64,000 nt of DNA from Nitratireductor aestuarii. GTDB taxonomy: Bacteria; Pseudomonadota; Alphaproteobacteria; Rhizobiales; Rhizobiaceae. The first letter of the stretch is position 1. Each line of letters opens with the position of its first letter. The stretch lies in the NCBI RefSeq assembly GCF_014641695.1, contig NZ_BMIF01000002.1:1-64000 (forward strand). The letters are read 5' to 3'. The position numbers and the translations under genes are program-made. This document shows positions 47,614 to 56,429 of this stretch, one piece after another. Below the pieces are notes generated by a model. That model was not told the origin of the DNA. It searched no databases and was given only the letters and a program-made list of their open reading frames with translations.

Positions 47614-48806
47614 GGACCGTAGAGAGAGAGACGCTTCACTGTTGAGTTCTTTCAGCGTTGGCTCTTACACTGACTCAATGAGAGCCAGCGCCTGTCGAGT
47701 GCGGGAGCGCGCGACTATAGTCCGCCTCCCATGTTCGGCCCCATTTGGGTCCTGGGCCAGAGAGGACCGGCCTTTCGTAGACATGCAGTCTGCCGCTGCA
47801 AGCTATCGATGAACCGCTGCAGAGCAGCTTGCCCAGGGCGATGTTGCGCCGTGAACATGCGCCCAATCGACCTAGTCCTGGATGGCATTGCTGGTGAACC
47901 GTTTTCGCTTGCATCTTATTCTAGTTGCCGCGTTGTGCGATCTAGCGGGCAATTGCGGGCCGACCGGTACTGGACGCGGTTCAGATAATCGGTACAGGAC
48001 CACGTTGATCAACCATACGAGGTATTTGCCTAGAGTACGGCATTGCCGCTAAGGCAAGGAGCTGGCAAGTTCAAGCGCCACTATTGGCCTGGTTGCAACA
48101 GCAGCCAGTCGGGAGAAGTCAGGTACATCTGTGCAACCGGAATCGCCGTCGACGGTGTTGCTAGCCCTTGCACGTGCGGGGCGGACTATACATTCTCCAC
48201 AACAGATCTTGCAGGGACATTTGGAACCGTATCCCAAGGCCCTAAGGACGCTCCGCATCCAATGGGTTTCACCTTAGCAAAGCAATGCTATACCTCAGCG
48301 GTCAAAACGCCAGTTACCGAGCTCTGCTACGTTGCAAGGTTTAATCCTGGACTGCGATGATTGCTGATCATCGATTTGCCTGCTCTTGGCTGCGTCTGAC
48401 CTGAACCAGAAGCGTCCCGCTTAATCGCGGCAAAGTGCAGATCTTTGTTTGGGAAGCAAGCTGACAATCTATTGCGCACTATGCTATCGCTCCGAATGGT
48501 TCAGGTGGTGGGCACATTCTGCATGAAGGCATGGTGTCTTAAGGTTGTTTGGTTCTTGCGAGACTGGCAGTTGCGAACAGCGCGCGAGTCAATTGCGTGG
48601 GCTAAAGCCATCCGGGGCAATCGGCAGTTCAAGCTAGTCCTTATCCTGAGCCGCCGGAAACAGCCCAATTTGCTTCACTTGTTGGCGGCACCAGTACGGA
48701 GGAGCAGAGATAAAGCTGCGTCACTAGTTGCCTAACCCCGCGCCTGCGCGGCCGGGTGTTTCCACATACCAAACAGCAAGTTGTCCTTTCGGTCGAGAGC
48801 ACATCC
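47614..48806 (+). other. Non-coding stretch upstream of the defence cassette
   Basis: This stretch of about 1.2 kb holds only short frames with no family resemblance. It should contain the promoter of the cassette. A GGCTCT/AGAGCC dyad lies near 47660-47690. It may be remnant DNA from a replaced cargo gene set. Confidence 0.45.
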
Positions 48807-51800
48807 GTGAAGATAATCGATAACACCTCCCATCTTCTTGGGGATGATCTGAAGGGCGCTATCGGGGGCGGCGCACGTCTGCGAGTCGCTGCATCCTGTT
48901 TCTCAATTTACGCATTCGAAGCTCTCAAGTCGGAGCTCTCCAAGATCGACAGTCTGCAGTTTGTTTTCACGGCTCCGACATTCGTGCCAACCGAAGTGAC
49001 CGATCACCTGCGGAAGGAGCGTAGGGAGTTTTTCATCCCCAAGGTGCGGCGAGAAAGCGACCTTTACGGCACGGAATTTGAAATCCAGCTCCGCAACAAG
49101 CTCACTCAACGTGCCGTCGCCCGTGAGTGCGCCGACTGGATCCGCAAGAAGGCCAAATTCCGGTCCAACTCGTCCAAAGCTCCGATGCAGCAGTTTATGC
49201 ATGTTGCCGGGCCCGAAGGCGACGTGGCCTACATGCCAATCAGCGGCTTTACGGCGGTCGATCTAGGTTATCAAAAGGGCGACGCAGTCTCGAACTTTGT
49301 GACCCGTTTCGATGAGCCAGAGCACGCTAAGTTGTACCTTCAGCTTTTTGATCAGATCTGGTCTGATCCGGAAAGGGTGAAGGATGTAACGGCCGCGGTT
49401 TGTGAGCACATCGAGTCCGTCTATCAGGAAAATTCACCCGAGCGCATCTATTTCATGATGCTATACAACATCTTTCAGGACTTCCTGGAGGACGTTGATG
49501 AGGACGTTTTGCCGAACGACCTCACCGGATACCGCGACAGCGTGGTTTGGAACAAGCTCTTCAATTACCAGAAGGACGCGGCCACAGGCATTATCAACAA
49601 GCTCGAAACTTACAACGGGTGCATCCTTGCGGACAGCGTAGGACTGGGTAAGACCTTCACCGCCCTTGCCGTCATCAAATACTACGAATTGCGCAACCGC
49701 TCCGTCCTCGTGCTCTGCCCGAAGAAACTTGCCGACAACTGGCGGAACTATAATACGAACCTGACCACCAACATCTTCGCAAAGGACCGGTTCAACTACG
49801 ATGTTCTCTGCCACACGGACCTCTCCCGGACGTCGGGCGAGTCCTTTGGCGTCCCCTTGAACCGGGTAAACTGGGGAAATTATGACCTCGTCGTGATCGA
49901 CGAATCCCACAATTTCCGCAACAACGACGTCTACAAGGACCGTGAGACGCGCTACCAGAAGCTGATGAACAAGGTCATCCGTACCGGCGTGAAGACCAAG
50001 GTTCTGATGCTCTCGGCAACGCCGGTCAACAACAGGTTCACTGATCTTCGTAATCAGCTTGCGCTCGCGTACGAGGGGCAGTCTGAGGCGCTCAGCAAGA
50101 ATCTGAAGACACGGGCCAGCGTAGAAGAGATTTTCCGCCGGGCGCAGAAGGCCTTCAATGAATGGTCTTCCCTGCCGCCAGAGGAGAGGACGGCTGCGTC
50201 GATCTTGAAGGCGCTCGACTTCGATTTCTTTGAGCTTCTCGACGCCGTCACCATCGCCCGGTCACGAAAGCACATCGAGACCTTCTATGACACCAAGGAC
50301 ATCGGGAAGTTCCCCCAAAGGCTCAAACCCCTCTCCTACCATCGCCCGATCACTGAGCGGTCGGACGTGATGGGGTTTAACGATATCTTCTCGCAGCTTT
50401 CGGTGCTCAAGCTCGCAGTCTATGCCCCGATTAGCTACATCCTGCACAGCCGCCTGCGGAAGTATGAGGAGATCTACGATACGCAGGTGGAGGGTGGGCG
50501 CGGCAAACTAAAGCAAGCCGATCGGGAGCGCAGCCTTCAGGCGCTCATGACGACCAACCTACTGAAACGCCTGGAGAGCTCGGTCGCGGCCTTCCGGCTC
50601 ACACTTAGGTCGCTCGGCGCCAACATCTCGCGCGCACTCGACGCGATAGACCAGTTCGAGAAGACTGGTCGTAGCGACAGCGTCAGCGATTACCTTACGG
50701 AAATGAGCGACTTCGATGCAGAGGATGACGACCTCTCCGGACTCGACGAATTCACGGTCGGGAAAAAGGTCCAGATCAGCCTCGCGGATATGGACCTGCC
50801 GTCCTGGAAGCACGATCTGGCTACGGACCTCGTTCTCATCGAAGGCCTGATCGCATCGATGGAAAAGGTCAAACCGGCGGACGACGCCAAACTCCAGCAC
50901 CTGCTTGCCCTCATCAGGCGGAAGATCGACGAGCAGCTAAACCCCGGAAACCGGAAGGTGCTGGTCTTCACCGCCTTCGCCGACACCGCCAACTATCTCT
51001 ATGACAATATCGCGCCCTTCGCGCAGCAGCTCGGGCTACATGTCGGCAAGGTCACGGGGTCCGACGCGCCCAAGACCACGCTCAAAAAGTCCTATGACTT
51101 CCAGAGCGTCCTGACGCTGTTTTCGCCGCGGTCGAAGGAAAAGGCCATCGTTCTACCGAACGAGCCAGGAGAGCTAGACATCCTCATCGGTACAGACTGT
51201 ATCTCGGAAGGTCAGAACCTTCAGGACTGCGACTTCCTGATCAACTACGATATCCACTGGAACCCGGTGCGGATCATTCAGCGGTTCGGCCGGATCGACC
51301 GGATCGGATCCCCCAACAGCCAGATTCAGCTGGTCAATTATTGGCCTGACATCACGCTCGACGAGTACATCAACCTCAAGGAACGCGTCGAAAACCGGAT
51401 GGTGATCACCGACATCACCGCCACCGGCGACGATAACGTCCTCACGGCGAAGTCCAGTGACATCGCCTACCGCAAGGAACAGCTCAAGCGGCTCCAGGAC
51501 GAGGTCATCGAGCTTGAGGACGTGAAGGCCGGCATCTCCATCACCGATCTCGGGCTGAATGACTTCCGCATGGACCTGCTCAACTACGTCAAGGAGCATG
51601 GCGAGCTCGACAACGTGCCATTCGGCATGCACGCCGTCGTCCCCCCGCAGCCGGAGCTTAGCCTGCAGCCCGGTGTCATCTTCGCCCTGAAGAACATTCA
51701 CGACAGCGTGAACGTCAACCAGCAGAACCGGCTACACCCTTACTACCTGGTCTACATCGGCGACGACGGCCAAATCGTTGCCGACCACACCGAGGTAAAG

Positions 51801-52079
51801 CGCCTGCTCGACCTGATCCGGTCCAGCTGCAAGGGGCGGATTGAGCCGATCCACGATGTCTGCCGCATCTTCAATGAGCGGACCGAGGACGGGCGCAAGA
51901 TGGGCCGCTACTCCGATCTGCTCTCCAGTGCGATCCGATCGATGATCGAGATTAAGAAGGAGAAGGACATCGACAGCCTGTTCAGCGGCGGCCGGACCAC
52001 GGCGCTGACCCACACCATCAAGGGGCTGGACGATTTCGAGCTGATCGCCTTCCTGGTCATCGAAGGGGGTGGCGCATGA
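48807..52079 (+). CDS. SNF2/DEAD-type helicase with N-terminal degenerate PLD-like domain
   Basis: This 1090-residue SF2 ATPase is the first gene of the defence cassette. The N-terminal part (about 1-150) resembles a phospholipase-D-like domain (VKIIDNTSHLL, then ASCFSIYAFEAL), but the HKD motif is eroded: the H-x-K-x4-D position reads HVAGPEGD. Helicase motifs: Walker A DSVGLGKT (276-283), DESH box 365-368, LSATPV near 403, and QRFGRIDR (825-832) as motif VI. GTG 48807 is chosen because the conserved N-terminus begins there and GAGAG lies upstream; a GTG at 48756 is also open. It overlaps the DUF4391 gene (ATGA). Probable role: DNA translocation or remodelling in phage defence. Confidence 0.88.
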   Translation: MKIIDNTSHLLGDDLKGAIGGGARLRVAASCFSIYAFEALKSELSKIDSLQFVFTAPTFVPTEVTDHLRKERREFFIPKVRRESDLYGTEFEIQLRNKLTQRAVARECADWIRKKAKFRSNSSKAPMQQFMHVAGPEGDVAYMPISGFTAVDLGYQKGDAVSNFVTRFDEPEHAKLYLQLFDQIWSDPERVKDVTAAVCEHIESVYQENSPERIYFMMLYNIFQDFLEDVDEDVLPNDLTGYRDSVVWNKLFNYQKDAATGIINKLETYNGCILADSVGLGKTFTALAVIKYYELRNRSVLVLCPKKLADNWRNYNTNLTTNIFAKDRFNYDVLCHTDLSRTSGESFGVPLNRVNWGNYDLVVIDESHNFRNNDVYKDRETRYQKLMNKVIRTGVKTKVLMLSATPVNNRFTDLRNQLALAYEGQSEALSKNLKTRASVEEIFRRAQKAFNEWSSLPPEERTAASILKALDFDFFELLDAVTIARSRKHIETFYDTKDIGKFPQRLKPLSYHRPITERSDVMGFNDIFSQLSVLKLAVYAPISYILHSRLRKYEEIYDTQVEGGRGKLKQADRERSLQALMTTNLLKRLESSVAAFRLTLRSLGANISRALDAIDQFEKTGRSDSVSDYLTEMSDFDAEDDDLSGLDEFTVGKKVQISLADMDLPSWKHDLATDLVLIEGLIASMEKVKPADDAKLQHLLALIRRKIDEQLNPGNRKVLVFTAFADTANYLYDNIAPFAQQLGLHVGKVTGSDAPKTTLKKSYDFQSVLTLFSPRSKEKAIVLPNEPGELDILIGTDCISEGQNLQDCDFLINYDIHWNPVRIIQRFGRIDRIGSPNSQIQLVNYWPDITLDEYINLKERVENRMVITDITATGDDNVLTAKSSDIAYRKEQLKRLQDEVIELEDVKAGISITDLGLNDFRMDLLNYVKEHGELDNVPFGMHAVVPPQPELSLQPGVIFALKNIHDSVNVNQQNRLHPYYLVYIGDDGQIVADHTEVKRLLDLIRSSCKGRIEPIHDVCRIFNERTEDGRKMGRYSDLLSSAIRSMIEIKKEKDIDSLFSGGRTTALTHTIKGLDDFELIAFLVIEGGGA

Positions 52080-52822
52080 CACTCTACGACTGGCCCCGCG
52101 CCGCAGCCTTCGGGCGCGTGATCCCCAAGACCAAGATCTACGAGCACGCTGGGGCGAACACGGGCCTCAAGGAGCTCTTCGTGCGCGAGGTGGACCAGAT
52201 CGTCTGGTCGCACAAGCTGGCGCCCGAGACGATCAACTTGGCTGCCACGAAGTACGTGGGGGAGATACAGGTCTTTCGCATCACCGCGCGCACTGCGTCG
52301 CTGGACGTGGGCGTACTCCATGCCATCGACAAAGCCATCCCCTTTCCGCTGATCTTCGAGGTGGCCCATGGTGGTCGCATTAAATTGACCGCGGCCTACA
52401 AGCGGTCGAGTGAGGCCGACAGCACCCGCTGGGTGGTGAGCGACTATTTCGAGAGCGATTGGCTGCCCGAGGACGCGCCACGCGTGCCACTTCCTGTGGC
52501 GCTCAACATGGGCGCGTTGTACGAACGGCTGCTCGAACCACTGGTAGTGAGTCAGACGGCCCGGTTGGTCCCCGGCATGGGCGAGGCACCGCAGACGCCC
52601 TTCGCCCCTGCCGAAGCGGACCGCACCGTGTCGCTGGAAGAGCGCATCGCGAGGGCCGAGGCGATCAAGGTCCAGGCGCGTGAGGTCGAGCGGATCAAGG
52701 CGCGGCTGGCGCGCGAGAAGCAATTCAACAAGCGTGTGGCGATCAATGCCGAGCTGCGCGCGGCCAAGCAGGAATTGGAGCGGCTAACGGCGGGAAACTG
52801 CGGCGCCGCCCGAACGAAGTAA
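52076..52822 (+). CDS. DUF4391 domain protein
   Basis: This 248-residue protein belongs to the DUF4391 family, which is commonly encoded beside type III restriction-like genes. The diagnostic opening is IPKTKIYEHAGANTGLKELF near residues 17-36, then VWSHKLAPETINLAA. A C-terminal coiled coil (about 195-240, ERIARAEAIKVQAREVERIK) suggests partner binding. It overlaps the helicase gene by four bases and is followed by the methyltransferase gene after ten bases. Function is unknown; an adaptor between helicase and Mod is a reasonable guess. Confidence 0.88.
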   Translation: MTLYDWPRAAAFGRVIPKTKIYEHAGANTGLKELFVREVDQIVWSHKLAPETINLAATKYVGEIQVFRITARTASLDVGVLHAIDKAIPFPLIFEVAHGGRIKLTAAYKRSSEADSTRWVVSDYFESDWLPEDAPRVPLPVALNMGALYERLLEPLVVSQTARLVPGMGEAPQTPFAPAEADRTVSLEERIARAEAIKVQAREVERIKARLAREKQFNKRVAINAELRAAKQELERLTAGNCGAARTK

Positions 52823-52832
52823 GAGGACGAGC

Positions 52833-54704
52833 ATGGAAAAGCTGAAGATGCACAGCCCCGACCTGAGCCAGGAGAATATCGCGAAGATCCGCGAGCTGTT
52901 CCCCGGCTGCGTGACGGAAGCACGGGACGAGAAGACGGGCAAGCTGCGTCTCGCGGTGGACTTTGATCAGCTGCGTCAGGAGTTGAGCGACCACATCGTG
53001 GAGGGGCCACAGGAGCGGTATCGACTGGACTGGCCGGGTAAGCGTGAGGCGTTGGCGCTGGCGAACGCGCCCATCGCCAAGGCGCTGCGTCCCTGCCACG
53101 AGGAAAGCGTAGACTTCAACAACACCCAGAATCTGTTCATTGAGGGCGACAATCTTGAGGCGCTTAAGCTAATCCAGGAAACCTATCTCGGACAAATCAA
53201 GATCATATTCATTGATCCGCCTTACAACACCGGGGGCGACTTCATTTACAACGACGATTTTTCGGAAGGCTATGAAGATTTCCTGGTTTCTTCAAATCAG
53301 CGCAATTCCATTGGCGAGCGCCTTGTCGCAAATCAGGAAACGAATGGGCGCTTCCACTCTGACTGGCTTTCGATGGTCTATCCGCGACTCAGGCTAGCGC
53401 GGCAGTTGCTGCGGGATGATGGGGTGATTTTTATAAGCATAGATGATGGGGAGGCCGGAAACCTGCGTAAAGTTTGTGACGAAGTCTTCGGTGAGGAAAA
53501 CTTGATCGCAAACGTAGTTTGGCAGAAGAAATACACACGGGCGAATGACGCCAGGTGGTTTTCTGACAATCACGATCACATCCTGTGCTATGCGAAGCAG
53601 AAGATTGGCATGACGCTGAATCTTCTACCAAGAAATGAAAGCCAGCTTTCCGCCTATAGCAACCCGGATAATCATCCCAAAGGGCCTTGGAAAGCGACGC
53701 CACTTCATGCAAAGAGCGGCACCAACACTTCGCCTTTTAAATTCAAGAATGGAGTTACATGGGCCCCACCAGCCGGCACGTTCCGCCGGTTCAATGATGC
53801 CTCTATGCGCGAAATGGATGAAAATAATGAGGTCTGGTTTGGTGCCGACGGTACTCAAACGCCGTCGAGGAAGAGTTTTCTTTCCGAAGTGAAGGATGGC
53901 GTGAGTCCTGTGACTATCTGGCCGTACGACGAGGTGGGGCACAACCATGAGGCAAACAATGAATTGAAGTCGCTAGGTTTGGGTGGGCTTTTCAATAATC
54001 CGAAGCCCAGCCGACTAATACAGCGTATGTTGGAACTGGCGACCAGCCCGAACCGAGCTGATATCATACTTGACTTCTTTGCTGGATCATCGACCACGGC
54101 ACATTCGGTGATGCTTCAGAACGCGGCCGACGGCGGCAGCCGTAGGTTCATCATGGTTCAGCTGGACGAGGCGACAAACGAAAAGTCCGAGGCCTTTAGA
54201 GCAGGCTTCAAGACCATCTCAGCCGTCAGTCGTGAGCGTATCCGACGCGCCGGCAAGAAAATCCTCGAAGGCGATTGCCACCCCGACTGGAACCGCGATG
54301 TCGGCTTCCGGGTGCTTAAGGTCGACACCTCGAATATGAAGGACGTCTATTACCGCCCGGATGAGGTGAAGCAGTCCGACCTGCTCGATATGGTCGACAA
54401 CGTGAAGGAAGGCCGCACGGCCGAAGACCTGTTGTTCCAGGTTTTGATCGATTGGGGGGTGGACCTGACGCTGCCCATCCGCCGCGAGACGGTGCAGGGC
54501 AAGACCGTATTCTTCGTTGACGACAATGCTCTTGTCGCCTGCTTCGATCGTGGCATCACCGAGGATCTGGTGAAAGAGCTGGCGGGGCACGAACCCTTGC
54601 GGGTTGTTTTCCGCGACAATGGCTTCGTCACGGATGCCGTGAAGATCAACGTCGAACAGATCTTCCGCCAGCTTTCCCCCACCACCGAAGTCAAGGCTAT
54701 CTGA
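52833..54704 (+). CDS. Type III restriction-modification Mod subunit (N6-adenine methyltransferase)
   Basis: This 623-residue beta-class adenine methyltransferase recognises the target and modifies one strand. Motif IV DPPY lies at 128-131 (FIDPPYNTGG) and motif I FAGSST at 416-421. The stretch between them (about 230-400) should be the target-recognition region; it is visibly AT-richer than both ends of the gene (42% GC in 53701-53760 against 58% in 54361-54420), which suggests exchange of specificity. No simple repeats for phase variation are seen. It stands between the DUF4391 and AlbA_2 genes. Confidence 0.94.
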   Translation: MEKLKMHSPDLSQENIAKIRELFPGCVTEARDEKTGKLRLAVDFDQLRQELSDHIVEGPQERYRLDWPGKREALALANAPIAKALRPCHEESVDFNNTQNLFIEGDNLEALKLIQETYLGQIKIIFIDPPYNTGGDFIYNDDFSEGYEDFLVSSNQRNSIGERLVANQETNGRFHSDWLSMVYPRLRLARQLLRDDGVIFISIDDGEAGNLRKVCDEVFGEENLIANVVWQKKYTRANDARWFSDNHDHILCYAKQKIGMTLNLLPRNESQLSAYSNPDNHPKGPWKATPLHAKSGTNTSPFKFKNGVTWAPPAGTFRRFNDASMREMDENNEVWFGADGTQTPSRKSFLSEVKDGVSPVTIWPYDEVGHNHEANNELKSLGLGGLFNNPKPSRLIQRMLELATSPNRADIILDFFAGSSTTAHSVMLQNAADGGSRRFIMVQLDEATNEKSEAFRAGFKTISAVSRERIRRAGKKILEGDCHPDWNRDVGFRVLKVDTSNMKDVYYRPDEVKQSDLLDMVDNVKEGRTAEDLLFQVLIDWGVDLTLPIRRETVQGKTVFFVDDNALVACFDRGITEDLVKELAGHEPLRVVFRDNGFVTDAVKINVEQIFRQLSPTTEVKAI

Positions 54705-54711
54705 GGTTGCC

Positions 54712-56382
54712 ATGGATCAAGCCGCACTTTCTGACCTGTTGACCGAGCTCATCTCCTGTTGGGAGAACGAGGTGGTTGAGTTCAAGCGGGGAAAGGATGG
54801 CTTTTCGGCTAACGATCTTGGCAAGTATTTCGCAGCTTTGGCGAATGAAGCCAATCTCCGAGGCCGTGAGCGTGCCTGGCTGGTGTTTGGCGTCGAGGAC
54901 AAAACGCGCATGGTGGTTGGCACCACCTACAAGTTGGATCACGCTCACCTCCAAGCTGACAAGATGCAGCTTTTGAACGGCACTGGCAGTTTTACGGTCC
55001 GGGACATTCATGTTCTGAACCACCCTGACGGCAGGGTCGTCCTATTCGAAATCCCGGCGGCACCACGTGGCATTCCGATCAGCTGGAATGGCCACTATTA
55101 TGGGCGTGCTGGTGAAAGCCTTGTCGCACTCGGCCAAGACAAACTGGACGAGATACGCGCACAGACGCTCGCTAACGATTGGACCGCGCAGCTAGTCGAA
55201 GACGCCAGTCTTGACGATCTTGATGCTGAGGCAATGAAAATCGCCCGGGAACGTTTTGTCGTCAAACACGCAAACCGTTTTAGTGCGGCGGAGGTCGCAG
55301 GTTGGAGCGACGCAACGTTTCTTAACAGAGCCAAGCTGGCGCAGAATGGAGCGATCACTCGTGCCGCCCTTCTGTTGCTCGGCAGCGCTGAGTCTGCTTG
55401 GCGGCTCAGTCCGCATCCGGCTGAAATCACTTGGAAGCTGGAAGGAGAAGAACGCGCGTATCAGCATTTCGGTCCTCCCTTCCTGCTGACGTCGTCACAG
55501 ATCTTCACCCGTATCCGGAATATTCAGCTCCGTCTTCTTCCGGAAAATGAGCTCCTGGCTCATGAGGTGGCGAAGTACGATCAAAAAGTCGTTCTAGAGG
55601 CGCTCCACAACTGTATCGCCCATCAGGATTACACCCGAATGGCGCGCATTATCGTGACGGAGCGACCAGATCGACTGATCTTTGAGAATGAGGGTAGTTT
55701 TTTCGAAGGCACGCCCGACGACTACGTGCTGCGTGACAGAATGCCTCGACGCTATCGCAATCCCTTCCTCACCCAGGCCATGACCGAATTAAATATGATC
55801 GACCACATGGGCTACGGTATTCAAGATATTTATATTCGGCAGCGTGAACGCTTCTTCCCGCTACCAGATTATGACCTCACTGAACCAGAGGTGGTTCGCC
55901 TGACCATTCATGGCCGCGTTGTCGACGAGGCCTATAGCCAGTTGCTGATGGAACAGACAGGGCTTCCGCTCGCCGACGTTCTCGCATTAGACCGCGTCCA
56001 GAAGCATCTACCTATCACCGATGATGCGATACGCCACCTGAGGCGGGCGCGTCTGATTGAAGGCCGAAAGCCAAATTTCTTTATATCGGCCAGAGTCGCT
56101 GATGCCACAGCGCAGAAGGCGCAGTACATCAAAACGCGAGCTTTCGATGACCCACACTACGAGAAGATGATTCTAGAATTTCTAAGAAAGTTTGATCGGG
56201 CTTCAAGGAAAGACATCGATGACCTTCTTTGGGACAAGCTTAGCGAAGCTCTCGACCCTCTCCGAAAGAAACGAAAAATCGGTAATCTTTTGAGTGGCTT
56301 AAGGATCAAGGGGCGGATTCATAACTCAGGCTCCAAATCAAAACCAGAATGGCGTCTCTGGGACAAACAACGAACATTTTAA
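54712..56382 (+). CDS. AlbA_2 (Schlafen-type) protein with RecG C-terminal-like ATPase fold
   Basis: This 556-residue protein has an N-terminal AlbA_2 divergent AAA-4 domain (about 8-150), with the EFKRG core at 23-27. A central HATPase_c_4/RecG-C-like domain (about 280-400) shows LEALHNCIAHQDY, matching the family's EAxxNAxxHRDY motif. The C-terminus (about 440-550) has winged-helix-like segments (ITDDAIRHLRRARLIEG). AlbA_2 domains are common in regulators and in defence islands. It starts seven bases after mod and is 47 bases before res, so it is part of the operon. It may regulate the system or be an added effector. Confidence 0.88.
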   Translation: MDQAALSDLLTELISCWENEVVEFKRGKDGFSANDLGKYFAALANEANLRGRERAWLVFGVEDKTRMVVGTTYKLDHAHLQADKMQLLNGTGSFTVRDIHVLNHPDGRVVLFEIPAAPRGIPISWNGHYYGRAGESLVALGQDKLDEIRAQTLANDWTAQLVEDASLDDLDAEAMKIARERFVVKHANRFSAAEVAGWSDATFLNRAKLAQNGAITRAALLLLGSAESAWRLSPHPAEITWKLEGEERAYQHFGPPFLLTSSQIFTRIRNIQLRLLPENELLAHEVAKYDQKVVLEALHNCIAHQDYTRMARIIVTERPDRLIFENEGSFFEGTPDDYVLRDRMPRRYRNPFLTQAMTELNMIDHMGYGIQDIYIRQRERFFPLPDYDLTEPEVVRLTIHGRVVDEAYSQLLMEQTGLPLADVLALDRVQKHLPITDDAIRHLRRARLIEGRKPNFFISARVADATAQKAQYIKTRAFDDPHYEKMILEFLRKFDRASRKDIDDLLWDKLSEALDPLRKKRKIGNLLSGLRIKGRIHNSGSKSKPEWRLWDKQRTF

Positions 56383-56429
56383 GAAAGCTCAAAGAGAGCT
56401 AAGAAAGAAATTAAGAAAGCCAGCGCGCT

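Noticed and set aside
48043-48735. Short open frames in the gap before the helicase gene
   Set aside because: They lack ribosome-binding sites and family resemblance, and are of a length expected by chance.
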